Below are positions 20,712 through 31,399 of a stretch of DNA of 64,000 nt, in pieces; the stretch's first letter is position 1, and every line of letters begins with the position of its first letter. The position numbers and the translations under genes are program-made. The stretch spans positions 216,735,300 through 216,799,299 of the forward strand of contig NC_080540.1 of NCBI RefSeq assembly GCF_028640845.1, written 5' to 3'. This stretch comes from Ahaetulla prasina. Lineage: Eukaryota; Chordata; Lepidosauria; Squamata; Colubridae. The notes beneath the pieces were generated by a model. That model saw nothing but the letters and a program-made list of their open reading frames with translations. It was not told the DNA's origin and searched no databases.

Positions 20712-20739
20712 CTTCCAACTCTATTATTCTATGTTCTGT

Positions 20740-21626
20740 GCCTCATTTTATGTCCATCCTTCCATCTGTATTTTACTCTTAATTTGGAGGAATCTGTTTG
20801 ACAGGCTCAACACTCCTCATTTGGTGTTCCTCTGGATGGAAAGAGTAAGGGTGAAACAGATCAAATTAAAAATGAAAGTTACCATAGGGACCTTTAATAA
20901 TTTTAATAAAACTTTTTTTTTTGGTGATAAAAGCCTGTAATTATCACTCTTTTCATTTTTCTGCATAAGTTAAAAGTCCTAATTTACAGGAACTACTGTT
21001 CCACAGAGTGAGTCAAAAACCCAGTTCTCTAATATAAAATGAGATTTCAGCTTCCTGCACATTAGAGCCATTTCCATAACGCAGGTTGCTGCTAAAGTGC
21101 CATTGGCTCAGTAAAGAAAGAAAAAAGTGCCTAGTCCTTTTCATTAGGAACCTCAGTCCTTTCATGGTAAAAGAGCTTTGATGATCCTCTCAATGGTGTT
21201 GAAAGGCGTTGGACTGGTTGAATTTAATTTACCAGGTGAGTAATCTTCCTAGGAATCTGAGGTTAGATCCAATTAAACTGAGTTGAATTGTTCTTCTCCT
21301 TTTTCTTCCTCTAGATATTTCAACAGGCAATGGAGGAAATAAAAAATAAAAAAAAATACTGGTGGTGTGACCCAGTTCAGACACCATCTGAACAGTTTGA
21401 AATTGTCCTGAATTTGGGGTCTATTCGTTCTGTCCTTGTGCTACCCCTTCCTTTCTCTCTTCACAATATATTTTTTTAATCGATGTAAAACGAAAAAGGC
21501 ACAACTTTTTCCAGACTGATGGCTGCACCTTATCCTCCAGTCAGCATGCTTGAGGATGAACTGCAAAAGAACCCTGGGCAGACTCAAGATGAAAACACAT
21601 TTTCACTCTATTCAATTGACTTGTAG
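20740..21626. other. Unique DNA, nothing recognised
   Basis: T-rich and A-rich runs near 20910 and 21340. No gene signal. Confidence 0.55.
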
Positions 21627-21911
21627 CGATGGTGGAATTCAAATTTTTTTACTACCGGTTCTGTGGGTGTGGCTTGGTGGGCATGGCAGGGGAAGGATAC
21701 TGCAAAATCCCCACTCCCTCCCCACTCCTGGGGGAAAATATTGCAAAATTTCTATTCCCACCCCACTCCTGGGGGAACGATATTGCAAAAACTCCATTCC
21801 CACCCCACTCTGGGACCAGCCAGAGGTGGCATTTGCCGGTTCTCTGAACTACTCAAAATTTCCGCTACCAGTTCTGCAGAACCTGGCAGAACCTGCTGAA
21901 TAGCACCCGTG
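21627..21911. mobile_element. hAT MITE with perfect 8-bp duplication
   Basis: The left end CGATGGTGGAATTCAA (CAG decayed to CGA) and right end TAGCACCCGTG are flanked by ACTTGTAG at 21619-21626 and 21912-21919. The interior has about 45-base direct repeats built on CCACTCCTGGGGGAA and ATTGCAAAA. Confidence 0.92.
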
Positions 21912-21919
21912 ACTTGTAG

Positions 21920-22557
21920 CCTTATAACATGACATTCCTTGTTCTGTCCCATTAAGTAAAACACTCTGGTATCACCTTTATAAGATCTAGAGAGGAATAT
22001 GCATATACCCCTGGGGTGTCATGTTATGCATTTGGGATTAAAACATTCATCCACCAAGAACTTCAAGAAGGCAAAAAACCAGCAACGAGAGGTTTCTAAA
22101 GCTATTATTTTATTATAACTCACTAATTATAAGACTATAAAACAGAACTCAAAAACATACTGTAAATATTAATGCAATTGTATGCATAATTACTTTTATA
22201 TCATGTAAAATATAATAAGTGCTTTGGAAAAGTTATTAACAGATGAGAACCTCTGGCTGCTGGGTAGCAACTGATCTGCAATATTTTTTTTAAAAAATTA
22301 GATTATAATATAACAGATAAATGAAAATAAGGATAGTAGGGAAAGAGAAGAGGGAAAGAAAGGAAAAGAGAAGTGTGGGACAAAAACACAGTAGAATAAA
22401 AATAAAGTTATTGACTTTTTTATATTTAGAAATTACTCATTTTGATAGCAACAAGTGAATTTAATCAGAAAATTCCAAGATTTCTTTTTTTAAAAAAATG
22501 TCTGGAACTGTTAAACCCATTTGTTTACTTTGAAATTACAATTGCACTGAAAACAGT
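21920..22557. other. Unique AT-rich DNA, nothing recognised
   Basis: A purine-rich stretch lies at 22322-22375. No gene or repeat family recognised. Confidence 0.55.
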
Positions 22558-22883
22558 GATTTCTCACCATTTTTCACACTTACAATTGTTGCAGCATCCG
22601 TGTGATCACATGATCAAAATTTGGGTTCTTGGCAACTGACTTGTATTTATCACAGTTGCTGCATCCCAGGGTCACGTGATCACCTTTTGCGAACTTCTGA
22701 CAAGCAAAGACAATGGGGAAGCGAGAATCACTTAACAACCCTGTCACAAAACAGCTACAGTGATTCACTTAACGACTGTGGCAAGAAAGGTTCATAAAAT
22801 GGAACAAAACTCACTTCAGAACTGTCTTGCTTAGCAATGGACATTTTGGGCTCAGTTGTAGACATAAGTTGAGGACTTCCTAG
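22558..22883. mobile_element. Mariner-like DNA transposon remnant
   Basis: Contains GTTGCAGCATCC, GGGTCACGTGATCACC and GATTCACTTAACGACTG, and ends AGTTGAGGACTTCCTAG. That end looks like a decayed copy of a terminus I recall from squamate Tc1/mariner-type elements (GTCGAGGACTACCTG). No coding capacity. The left end is not clear. Confidence 0.7.
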
Positions 22884-23320
22884 TGTCAGGGTTCCAACTA
22901 ACACAACTCCAAACCAAAGAACTCCAAGGCACAAGGTCGTCTCCTCAAAGAACATTTTATTAGGGCATGTCATATTGGCACAATGCTGGTGATAACCAGA
23001 TCTATGTTCCCACCGGTTTTCCCCCCAATTAAAAGTAAAAGTTTGTCACTTTCCCAGAGGTATCAGTCACATGGTCCAATCAGCACACAATCCAAATGTG
23101 GGATGGTCTCCATCTCCATCTCCAACCCCCCAACCTCCTGCACACATGACCTTGGTTCCTAGGGAAAAGAATGTTGTTTTGCTTATAGTGCCCCAGCTAT
23201 CTCTAAACCCCCCTCCCTATCCCTCATCTCCAGTCTGTGTCAGCACTGAAGCTTTGGACAAAAGAAAAACCCCAGTAGAACAGGAAAACGGCCACCGTCC
23301 AGACAGTTTCAAGGTTGACA
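22884..23320 (-). mobile_element. Solo LTR, minus orientation (LTR 3)
   Basis: The 437-bp unit has inverted TGTCA...TGACA ends and a perfect 5-bp duplication CCTAG at 22879-22883 and 23321-23325. AATAAA on the minus strand (22956-22961) sets orientation. Its ends differ from those of LTR 1 and LTR 2, so it is a separate family. It sits at the extreme terminus of the mariner-like element. Confidence 0.9.
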
Positions 23321-23326
23321 CCTAGA

Positions 23327-23329
23327 TAT

Positions 23330-23384
<55 letters not shown>

Positions 23385-23393
23385 TTCAAACAT
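23327..23393. repeat. (TTTA)n microsatellite, tail of a minus-strand LINE
   Basis: About 16 TTTA units, equal to TAAA units on the minus strand, directly following the 3' end of the LINE at 23394. Confidence 0.95.
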
Positions 23394-23804
23394 ATAAAAA
23401 GTAATAGGTATAAGTATAAACATGGACATGAACATAGGAAATGAGTACAAATAAATGGGGACAGTAGGACAGGGACGGTAGGCACGTTGGTGCGCTTATG
23501 CGCGTCCCCTTTATGGTCCTCTTAGGAATGGGGTGAGATCCACGGTAGACTGTTTAAGGTTGAAACTGTGGGGGTTTGAGGATGTAACAATGGAGTCAGG
23601 TAGAGCATTCCAGGCGTTGACCACTCTGTTGCTGAAGTCGTATTTTCTGCAATCGAGTTTGGAGCGGTTTATCTTGAGTTTGTATGGATTGTTTGCCCGA
23701 GTATTATTGAACTTGAAACTGAAGTAATTGTTGACAGGTAGGATGTTGTAGCAGACAATTTTGTGTACTATGCTTAGATTAGACCATAAGTGGCATAGTT
23801 CCAA
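23394..23804 (-). pseudogene. LINE ORF2 C-terminal fragment (minus)
   Basis: A 97-codon frame at 23511-23804 encodes the C-terminus of the same LINE as 47484-48780: VCYNILPVNNYFSF, SKLDCRKYDFSNRVVNAWN and STVDLTPFLRG. A short 3' UTR and TAAA tail follow. 5'-truncated. The family belongs to the CR1/L2/Rex-type LINEs by overall pattern. Confidence 0.87.
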
Positions 23805-23830
23805 GTTGTTTTATGAAGCTCATGGTTGCC

Positions 23831-24420
23831 TTATGAATATGAATATGATTGTCTTATGAAGCTCCTGGCCTAAGCAGGCCCAACAGAAACAGGGTGAGAA
23901 AATGGATTTAGATCTTGGGTTACATTGGTCCATCCTTTCCAAGTTACCTTCACAGCACTTTCACTGCTTCAGGACTTCTGTTTCCTTCCATCGGGAAGCA
24001 CAGAATGAATGTAGATCACAAGGAGCCTGTTTTTGTATAGCATGTTGCCTAGGTTTCTGTTTGCCATCAGCTGTGAAAGTTCACTGGGCAACTTTGACAC
24101 TGTGGTTGTTGTGGGGAAAAATGGGAGAAGGAAGGGTTGTTGATGGGCTGGAGGGAGGGCTACTGAACGAAAAATGGCTCTGTGTCCAGGCCTAGGAATA
24201 CTGTGCCCATGGAAACTCCGGTTCAGTTTTTATTGCTTTCATTATTTTATTTATTTATGACTGGTTTTGATCCAGGCTGCCATGCCTACTTTCATGTTTA
24301 AGAATTTTTAATTCTAGGATATTGTAAGTCATACAGAGACTTCTGGAATGAATAACCGTAGTAAATTTAATAAATAAAAGTAATAAATGAATAATATACA
24401 TATAATATACAGTAAGAAGC
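23831..24420. other. Unique DNA, nothing recognised
   Basis: A 97-codon plus frame (23902-24195) has no recognisable motif and no exon-like context. I do not call it a gene. Confidence 0.55.
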
Positions 24421-24685
24421 CTTCCTTCCTTCCTTCCCTCCTTCCTTCTTCATTTATTTTCCACTATTTCCTTCTTTCTTTCTTTTTTCCACTATTTCCT
24501 TCCTTCCTTCTTTCCTTCCTTCCTTCCTTCCTTCTTTTCTCTCTCTCTCTCTTTCTCTTTCTCTCTCTCTCTTTTCTTTTCCACTATTTCCTTCCTTCCT
24601 TCTTTCCTTCCTTCCTTCCTTCCTTCTTTTCTCTCTCTCTCTCTTTCTCTTTCTCTCTCTCTCTCTCTCTCTTTTTCTTTTTCCA
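24421..24685. repeat. Polypyrimidine tract with internal duplication
   Basis: CCTT, CTTT and CT repeats over 265 bases. A unit of about 90-100 bases beginning CCACTATTTCCTTCC is repeated (24488 and 24581), with a shorter start at 24462. Both strands read as low-complexity frames. Confidence 0.95.
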
Positions 24686-25551
24686 CCCTTTGTTTTAAGC
24701 TGCAGACTGGGAACTCAGTGAATTACTGCAGCTCATGTAATCTGTACCTTCAGAATTCACCTAGACGAATTCAGATTCTCCTGAATAACCTAGAGAGCTA
24801 AAGACAAGATGGATGAGCTGCCAAGCTGCAGCCAGCTTTTTTCCTCCGTTTTTCAGTTAGCAGCTGCAGCAAGATCAAACCCTATGGTCATCTTTGGATG
24901 GAAAAGTAGAAAGGTAAAATCAATGGGAGCAGTAAAAACGGCAGTGGCTTTTTGTCACATTTTATGACCTCATCACAAAGAAGATCCTTGGGGTTATCAC
25001 TCTTTGCATTACACTGATAATTGATTCGGCTTGATAAGCTCACCACACAACGTTAGCTTTCCGAACCGTATATTTTATATTAAAGCTCTGTAATAACCAT
25101 TACTTTATGTAATGAAATTGGTATGTTTGATGCTATTGACAAACTCTGCATTACCAAGGTCAGCCTAGGGTTTTCCTCATGCTGCCAATTTAAACTGATC
25201 AAACAAAAATAATACTCCCCCCCATTAAGAAAAGTTCCATCTGAGTTTGGATTCAAGTTATGCTGCAAGTTTTTCTTACTAAAAGCTTTTGTCCCCTTAA
25301 AAAAACCAGTTTTTTTCCCCACTTCCACCTTAATTTGCATGGGAATTTCAATAACATTGTTTTTGTGGTAATATTTTTGAGCTTATTTATTCTTGCAAGG
25401 GGTGCTGGTTTCCAAAAATATCCCCATCGTTCTATCTATTCCCTAAATGCCAATATTTCTTGATCTAAGAATCTCATTGGAAGAATAATCTCATGCCATG
25501 GTATTTTCTGTGAGAGAAAATTTCTCACTCAGAAGTGAGAAGCTATGCAGG
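24686..25551. other. Unique DNA, nothing recognised
   Basis: Balanced, non-repetitive sequence. No open frame of note. Confidence 0.55.
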
Positions 25552-25559
25552 CTGTAGAG

Positions 25560-25699
25560 CAGGGGTCTCCAACCTTGACAACTTTAAGACTTGTGGACTT
25601 CAATTCCCAGAATTCCTCAGCCAGCTTTGCTTTGCTGGCTGAGGAACTCTGGGAGTTGAAGTCCACAAGTCTTAAAGTTCCCAAGGTTGGAGACCCCTG
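25560..25699. mobile_element. Palindromic hAT MITE, copy 1
   Basis: 140 bp, almost fully self-complementary. Starts CAGGGGTCTCCAACCTTG and ends with its complement. Perfect 8-bp duplication CTGTAGAG at 25552-25559 and 25700-25707. Copies 2 and 3 are at 29250-29382 and 38047-38186. Confidence 0.96.
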
Positions 25700-25707
25700 C
25701 TGTAGAG

Positions 25708-25775
25708 TAGTGTTTTTCAAGCTTAGCAACTAGCAAGATGTTTGGACTTCAAATCCCAGAATTCCCCATCGATCT
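25708..25775. mobile_element. Left part of a related hAT repeat
   Basis: AGTGTTTTTCAAGCTTAGCAAC, then GGACTTCAAATCCCAGAATTC resembles one arm of the palindromic MITE. The matching opposite arm is at 26471-26528, beyond a CR1. Abuts copy 1's duplication directly. Confidence 0.6.
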
Positions 25776-25847
25776 ATGCTTCAGAAGCATATACTTTTTG
25801 TAGCTCTCTATTCTGAGAAGACATGCCAAATACTTTATGCTGGTTAG

Positions 25848-26470
25848 GGAATTACAGATACAGAAGAGACCTTGTAAGTCGTCTAGTCCAAACCCCCACC
25901 CATGCAGACCCTACACCATATTTGACAGATGGCAGTCCAGTCTCTTCCTGAAACTTCCAGTGATGAAGCTCCCATGACTTCTGAAGGCAAGCTGCTCCAT
26001 TGGTTGATTGTTCTCGCTGTCAGGAATTTTCTCTTTATTTCCAGGTTGAATCTCTCCTTGTTCAGTTTCCATTCATTATTCCTTGTCTGGCCTTCAGATG
26101 CTTTGGAAAATAGCTTGACCCCCCTCCTCTCTGTGGCAGCACCTCAAGTATTGGAACAGTGCTATCATGTCTCATCTGGTCCTTCTCTTCACTAGACTAG
26201 CCATGCCTAGTTCCTGCAACCATTCATCATATGTTTTAGCCTCCAGTCCCCTAATCATCTTGGTTGCTCTTCTCTGCACTCTTTCTAGAGTCTCAACATA
26301 TTTTTTATAGTGTGGTGACCAAAATTGGATGCAGTACTTTAGATGTGGTCTTATAAGGCTTTATAGAGTGGTATTAGTACCTCCCTTGATCTTGATTGTA
26401 GCCCTCTGTTAATGCAATTTAGGATTGCATTGGCTTTTTTGGCTGCTGACACACACTGTTGGCTCATATT
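25848..26470 (-). mobile_element. CR1 fragment (minus)
   Basis: Read on minus, it ends at the standard CR1 3' sequence (GACTAGACGACTTACAAGG region). It encodes degraded ORF2 C-terminal residues. Plus-strand words GTTGATTGTTCTCGCTGTCAGG and TTGGCTTTTTTGGCTGCTG are those of other minus CR1 copies at 34100-34570. Confidence 0.88.
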
Positions 26471-26528
26471 TAATTCTGGGAGTTGAAGTCCAGACATCTT
26501 AAAGCTGCTAAGTTTGAGAAATCACCAG
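26471..26528. mobile_element. Right part of the hAT repeat at 25708
   Basis: AATTCTGGGAGTTGAAGTCC, then TTAAAGCTGCTAAGTTTGAG complements the arm at 25708-25775. The simplest reading is one element split by the CR1. Confidence 0.55.
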
Positions 26529-27775
26529 TGTAGTATATTGGACTGATGTTTACATAGGGAAAAACTGGACGCTCACATACTTTTTGACTACCTTATAACT
26601 GAGGTAAATAACAGAGGTTTTCAGCAGAGGATTGATTTTGATTGGACACTGAAGTGTATCTAAGTTTCAATATTATAATAAGCAATGATGGTCTTTTTTT
26701 TTTTTTAGCAAAACCTCTGAAGAAGCCAAGAAAGTATGTAGATAAGTAGCATGCTCTAGCGCTTTGCATGTTGCTGATGTATGGGAAATACGATGTACCA
26801 TTGAAGCACTCTGTCATCTGCCTTTCATCTGCTCTTCAATATTCTGATAGGAATCCAAGCTAAGTGACTCTACTGTCTGAACGCAAAAGTTTGAACATTT
26901 ATTTATTACAGTAGGTAACATAGCAGAATTTTGAAAGGCTTTGATTTTGCTCTGTTTTAATTGTACTAATAAATATGTATCTATTAAATACAGCACACAG
27001 TGGGTGGTTGTTAACATTTTCCAGAGTCACCTTGCCCGACTCCTTCCCATTCATGATTGACATGCAACCCTAATACGTTGCCACTGAGAAAATGCAAACC
27101 TGATGAATCAGCATCATTGCTGGCGCTCATAGCATAAGGGTGCATGTGAATTGTACACTTGAACACAGAAGTACACACACACAAACACACACACAAATAC
27201 CAGTTTGAGAAGTAGAAAGCTCATGCGTGTAGCTTTTCTTGGCATATGTCAAGTAATCTCAAAACTGCTTCATTGAGAATAGGGAATAGTTTTGTTTATT
27301 TCTGTGAAAGGGGCTATCAGAATAAAACCTGCATATCTGTTGGGATATGCTACAGAAATTAATGTGAATTAAGAATTACAAGATAAATGTGTGAAATTGA
27401 GCAATCCACTAAGAAGATTAATTGGTTCTGTTGGCATCTTGCACAAAATAGTCCCTTATCAATAATCCTTCTCATTGGTAACCGCTCAAGTATTAACCTG
27501 CAAAATCTTTCACCAGGAGATAATTCTGCAGAGTACATTCTTAAATCCACCTTAAAAAAATAAATAACATAAACTCACATTGTTTACAAAAACAAAATGG
27601 AAAGAGTTCATGGATCAATATTTATTCTGTACCGCAAAGGTCCAAATTCATAATTCTGAGTAATTAATTTCCTAGCAGTGCTTTAAAAAACAAGAACAGT
27701 TTAAAATTTTTTGCCTAACACTTAAAAAGTTACATTTGACCATTTTAGGAAGTAATCAGATTGTTTAAATTTAGT
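26529..27775. other. Unique DNA with a short (CA)n
   Basis: A CA-rich run lies at 27173-27196. No gene or repeat family recognised. Confidence 0.55.
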
Positions 27776-28071
27776 CAGTGGTGGAATTCAATTTTTTTTT
27801 ACGACCGGTTCTGTGGGTGTGGCTTGGTGGGCGTGGCAGGGGAAGGATACTGTAAAATCTCCATTCCCTCCACAATCCAGGGGAAAGATACTGCAAAATC
27901 CCCATTCCCTCCCTCCTCCTGGGAGAAGGATATTGCAATATCTCCATTCCCACCCCACTCTGGAGCCAACAAGGGGTGGTATTTGCCGGTTCTCCGAACT
28001 ACTCAAAATTTCCGCTACCGGTTCTCTAGAACCTGTCAGAACCTGTCAGAACGTGCTGAATAGCACCCCTG
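27776..28071. mobile_element. hAT MITE (296 bp)
   Basis: Ends CAGTGGTGGAATTCAA and AATAGCACCCCTG. Interior like 21627-21911 (CCGGTTCTGTGGGTGTGGC, GGTATTTGCCGGTTCTCC). Flanking 8-mers AATTTAGT and GACTTACT agree at only 5 of 8, so the duplication is decayed or absent. Confidence 0.85.
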
Positions 28072-29241
28072 GACTTACTTCATGAGAATTATTGCTATTG
28101 TAACACTGCATCAAATGCACTATAGGAATAAAGGACTCTGTTTCATACTAAGCCACCTCACTGGGATTCATATAATTTGTCACTGTCAGCCACATTTGGC
28201 AATAGCTGTCTGCAAATTTGCAGAGAGGACTTTTCTGACTCTACCTGAAGATAACCGAGGCTGTCTTAAAATGTCTTAAGTGTTGGGTGGAGTCACTGAG
28301 TCTCTTCGGAAGCTGATGTAAGAATTTAACTGCGGTTGTAATAAAAGAGTAACAACATGATTAAGTATATTGGGAATAATTGCATTAATTATATTTGATT
28401 ACTTTATTTTCATTACATGTGTAGTAAATGAAATCAAATTTCAGCACCATATCACCTTGAATTTGCAGGACAGGCACCCTATCCTGGAGTTGGATGGTAC
28501 TCAAAAGATCAAGAGAATTAGCAAGATTACATACCACCTTGGCTTGGTACATTGTCTGGAGAAGTCTCAATCTCTGCTATAAAAATCTACTGCTCTGAGA
28601 GTTTTACACTTGCTGTATATACTTAGGTGAAAGTTACAGTATTTCCATTGCAATTCTGAATAGGTATAAATAGGAGACGAACATTAAACAATAGCAATCT
28701 TCTAGATTCTTCTATCTTCAATTAAATGAAAAGAGGCCTAGCCAGAGCTGCAGAAATCATTTCCCTTTTGGTCTAAAATCTCACCCAAACTAACAATCTA
28801 GAAAAATCAATGAAAGTAAGATGAGACTTCCTTTCCCATATTGTGGAGATGTTTTTATTATTATTCAAATGGTTGGGGGGGGGACTGGTATTACAACTGG
28901 ACTATGTAAAATCATGGATAGGGGCTGAATCTGTCCATTTCTGTCCCTCTTCCGCACACCCTGTCCATTGAGTATGAAGACAGACTGAAAATAAAAATAA
29001 CCCCACAGATGGAATGCATAGAGAGGTCCTGTTTTCATGGGGCTGCTCTAGAATCTTGTCCTGGCAACAGGTAGTGAAGTGAACAATTAACCCTCCAATA
29101 AATAAGACAGTGGGGATTAAGTTGATCCTGAGATTTAATTTAATAAAGGAAGCCTACATCTTTTTAAATGAACTCCTTTACAGCAAATCTAAATCAGTAT
29201 AAAAATCTAAATAATAAATAAATAATAAAAATAATAAAATC
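28072..29241. other. Unique DNA, nothing recognised
   Basis: Overlapping 60-70 codon frames near 28370-28580 on both strands carry no motif I recognise. Confidence 0.55.
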
Positions 29242-29249
29242 AGCTATAT

Positions 29250-29382
29250 GGGGTCTGCAAATTTGGCTCTTTTAAGACTTGTGGACTTCAACTCCCACAG
29301 TTCCTCAGCCAGCTTTGCTGGCTGAGGAACTGTGGGAGTTGAAGTCCACAAGTCTTAAAAGAGCCAAGTTTGCAGACCCCTG
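29250..29382. mobile_element. Palindromic hAT MITE, copy 2
   Basis: 133 bp, nearly perfect palindrome, starting GGGGTCTGCAAATTTGGC and ending in the complement plus CTG. The left CA is lost. Perfect duplication AGCTATAT at 29242-29249 and 29383-29390. Confidence 0.95.
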
Positions 29383-29390
29383 AGCTATAT

Positions 29391-29749
29391 CAATTAAATG
29401 AGTTCTAGTGACACGCTGAACCTTCATTTTTGACCCGCTCAAGTATATCATACAAACAAGCCAGCTTAAAACAGGTTACAGTGGTCCAGGTTTCTTGGTT
29501 TCCACACTGTTAGTGTAACATAAAGATCTGGCTCACTTGAGCCAATTTAGCATATGTATCTAAGTTTCAACAGTCCATGAAGCCTGGCAAAGACAGAAAA
29601 CTTTGGACAACTGAAGCTGAGTCCAGATGCTTGAATGTTGAACATTCAGCATTTTCTCAACTGGTGTAGAAAATATAACCCTAGATAATTCTTGATTTAA
29701 GAATAGATTTAAATAAGAAGAAAAACTTCCCTTGTGAAACATGCTATTC
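29391..29749. other. Unique DNA, nothing recognised
   Basis: No coding or repeat signal. Confidence 0.5.
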
Positions 29750-30334
29750 TGTTCCCCCCCCAAAAAAAACACTCCCAACAAAAAGTCAGTCAAAGACCTT
29801 CTGCCAACAGTTTATTTACACTTGGCTGGATTCCTTTTGGCACAGAAATGTTCTGGCCACGTCTCCCCACGCGCCTGCCAAAATCTCTGAAATGGTCTGT
29901 TATCAAGGTAACTAGAAAATTACAGATAAAGCAAGAGTCATTCACAAAGAGATTCTTTCATCCATGAAACAGATTGCCTGTGCAAATTCACAGCTTTGTC
30001 CAACACAAAAAGCCAAGAAGCTCCTCCTCCTGCTTTTATCCCCTGTGGGTGTCGCTCCGTGACTCATCATTCCCTGGGCCTGCCCCAATGTTTCCTCTGC
30101 TGTGCACGTCGGTCACGTCTTCGCAGTCTCACATCGAGCCAAGATTGGTCTTGGGGCGTTGCCAAATCAGAAGAAAGCCCGGGGGAATCAGGCCTTGCCA
30201 GTCCCTCCTCCTCCTCCTGGGTCAGTGCCAGGGAGGAAGAGGGCCCAGGGGAAGCAGGCCTTGCCAGCTCCTCCTCCTCACTCTCTGAATCATCCTCCTC
30301 CAGGAGTCCGAGTCCGGGGGCCTGGGTCACAACA
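29750..30334 (-). mobile_element. Solo LTR, minus orientation (LTR 2)
   Basis: On the minus strand it starts TGTTGTGACCCAGGCCC, has a TATA-like ATAAAA at 30033-30039 and an AATAAA signal near 29811-29817. The 3' edge near 29750 is approximate, and I see no matching 5-bp duplication. Its start matches the termini of LTR 1. An open frame runs through the first part (to 30067), with an acidic stretch DDSESEEEE, two LARP-type repeats and a basic end RRRDRRAQQRK, in the same phase relative to TGTTGTG as in LTR 1. Confidence 0.78.
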
Positions 30335-31020
30335 CACGCATTACTAGATACATTTAAAATGAAATCAAGGAGAGTTCTTTCAAAAAAGATTTGCATGTTC
30401 TAGCCTGTATGATACTAATATCCTCTCCGAAGTATATCTTCAAAATGGGGTTTGTCTCTTTCATTACTCGTAAATCAACATCTGTGACATTGTATAAAAG
30501 AAAGTTAAGAGTGACTGAAGTAATAACGGAAGGCTGATTAGGCTGTGTGCTATTAATCCAATCTGAGTTTTTATTACTCAGCAGGAATTTTCTGAAGACT
30601 TAATATTCTCTCATATAAATGGAATAGGGAAGAATGATTGAAAATGATTAAAAAATATGATTGGGGGAAAATATTCATTTCAGCTACGAATGAAAATTGG
30701 CAATGAATGAACAGCCTATTTTGTCAGGTCCTTAGTAATGCTATTTAAGAACAAACCATAGCAAAGATTAAAATATGCTGAAAACAGATTTGAGGGTTAA
30801 GGGAGATGAAAAGAATTTATTCAGGTCTCCTATTTTCTAATTATGTATTTTGAACTGGGAAACAATTTCATTAGGACTAAATTGTCTCTATATCTGAACA
30901 GATTAAAGCCGTTTCAACAATTGAACAGTGGAATCTCTTCACCAATGGGATTCAGTTTGAAGAACATCCTTTCCTCTTTTTTCCAGGGAAACTGGAAAGG
31001 GATGTAGAATAGAATGGAAC
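30335..31020. other. Unique AT-rich DNA, nothing recognised
   Basis: No gene or repeat family recognised. Confidence 0.55.
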
Positions 31021-31150
31021 AGAGAATAGAATAGAATAGAATAGAATAGAATAGAATAGAATAGAATAGAATAGAATAGAATAGAATAGAGCAGAGCAGA
31101 GCAGAGCAGAGCAGAGCAGAGCAGAGCAGAGCAGAGCAGAGCAGAGCAGA
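31021..31150. repeat. Compound (AATAG)n(AGCAG)n at a CR1 3' end
   Basis: AATAG units from 31023 to 31090 change abruptly to AGCAG units from 31091 to 31150. The array then meets the 3' terminus of a minus-strand CR1. Confidence 0.97.
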
Positions 31151-31320
31151 ATAATAGAGTTGGAAGGGATCTTGGAGGTCTTCTAGTCCAACCCTCTGCT
31201 TAGGCAGGAAACCCTATATGGTCTCAGACAAATGGTTATCCAATCTCTTCTTAAAAACTTCCAGTGTTGGAGCATTCACAACTTCTGGAAGCAAGTTGTT
31301 CTACTGATGAATGTGTGGTG
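31151..31320 (-). mobile_element. CR1 3' end (minus)
   Basis: Plus-strand AGAGTTGGAAGGGATCTTGG and TCTAGTCCAACCC are the reverse of the CR1 terminus. Truncated at the 5' side after about 165 bases. Confidence 0.92.
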
Positions 31321-31399
31321 TTATCATTTAACTCCTGGACTAGACAAATTAATGTTCTAAGGCTGGATCAGCAATTTATGCTTCTGCATTTTTAGATGA

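Larger units (their letters stand above)
19937..20735 (+). mobile_element. CR1 fragment interrupted by two hAT elements
   Basis: CR1 ORF2 C-terminal sequence (AGAAGAGCAACAAAAATGATTAGG, then GAAGAACAGTTACAGGAATTGG, then AGAGCAATTAACCAATGG) is split by hAT insertions at 19995-20266 and about 20560-20711. It ends TTCCAACTCTATTATTCTATG, the CR1 3' terminus. Confidence 0.88.

Noticed and set aside
23902..24195. 97-codon plus frame as an exon
   Set aside because: No recognisable residues, and splice sites could be proposed almost anywhere.
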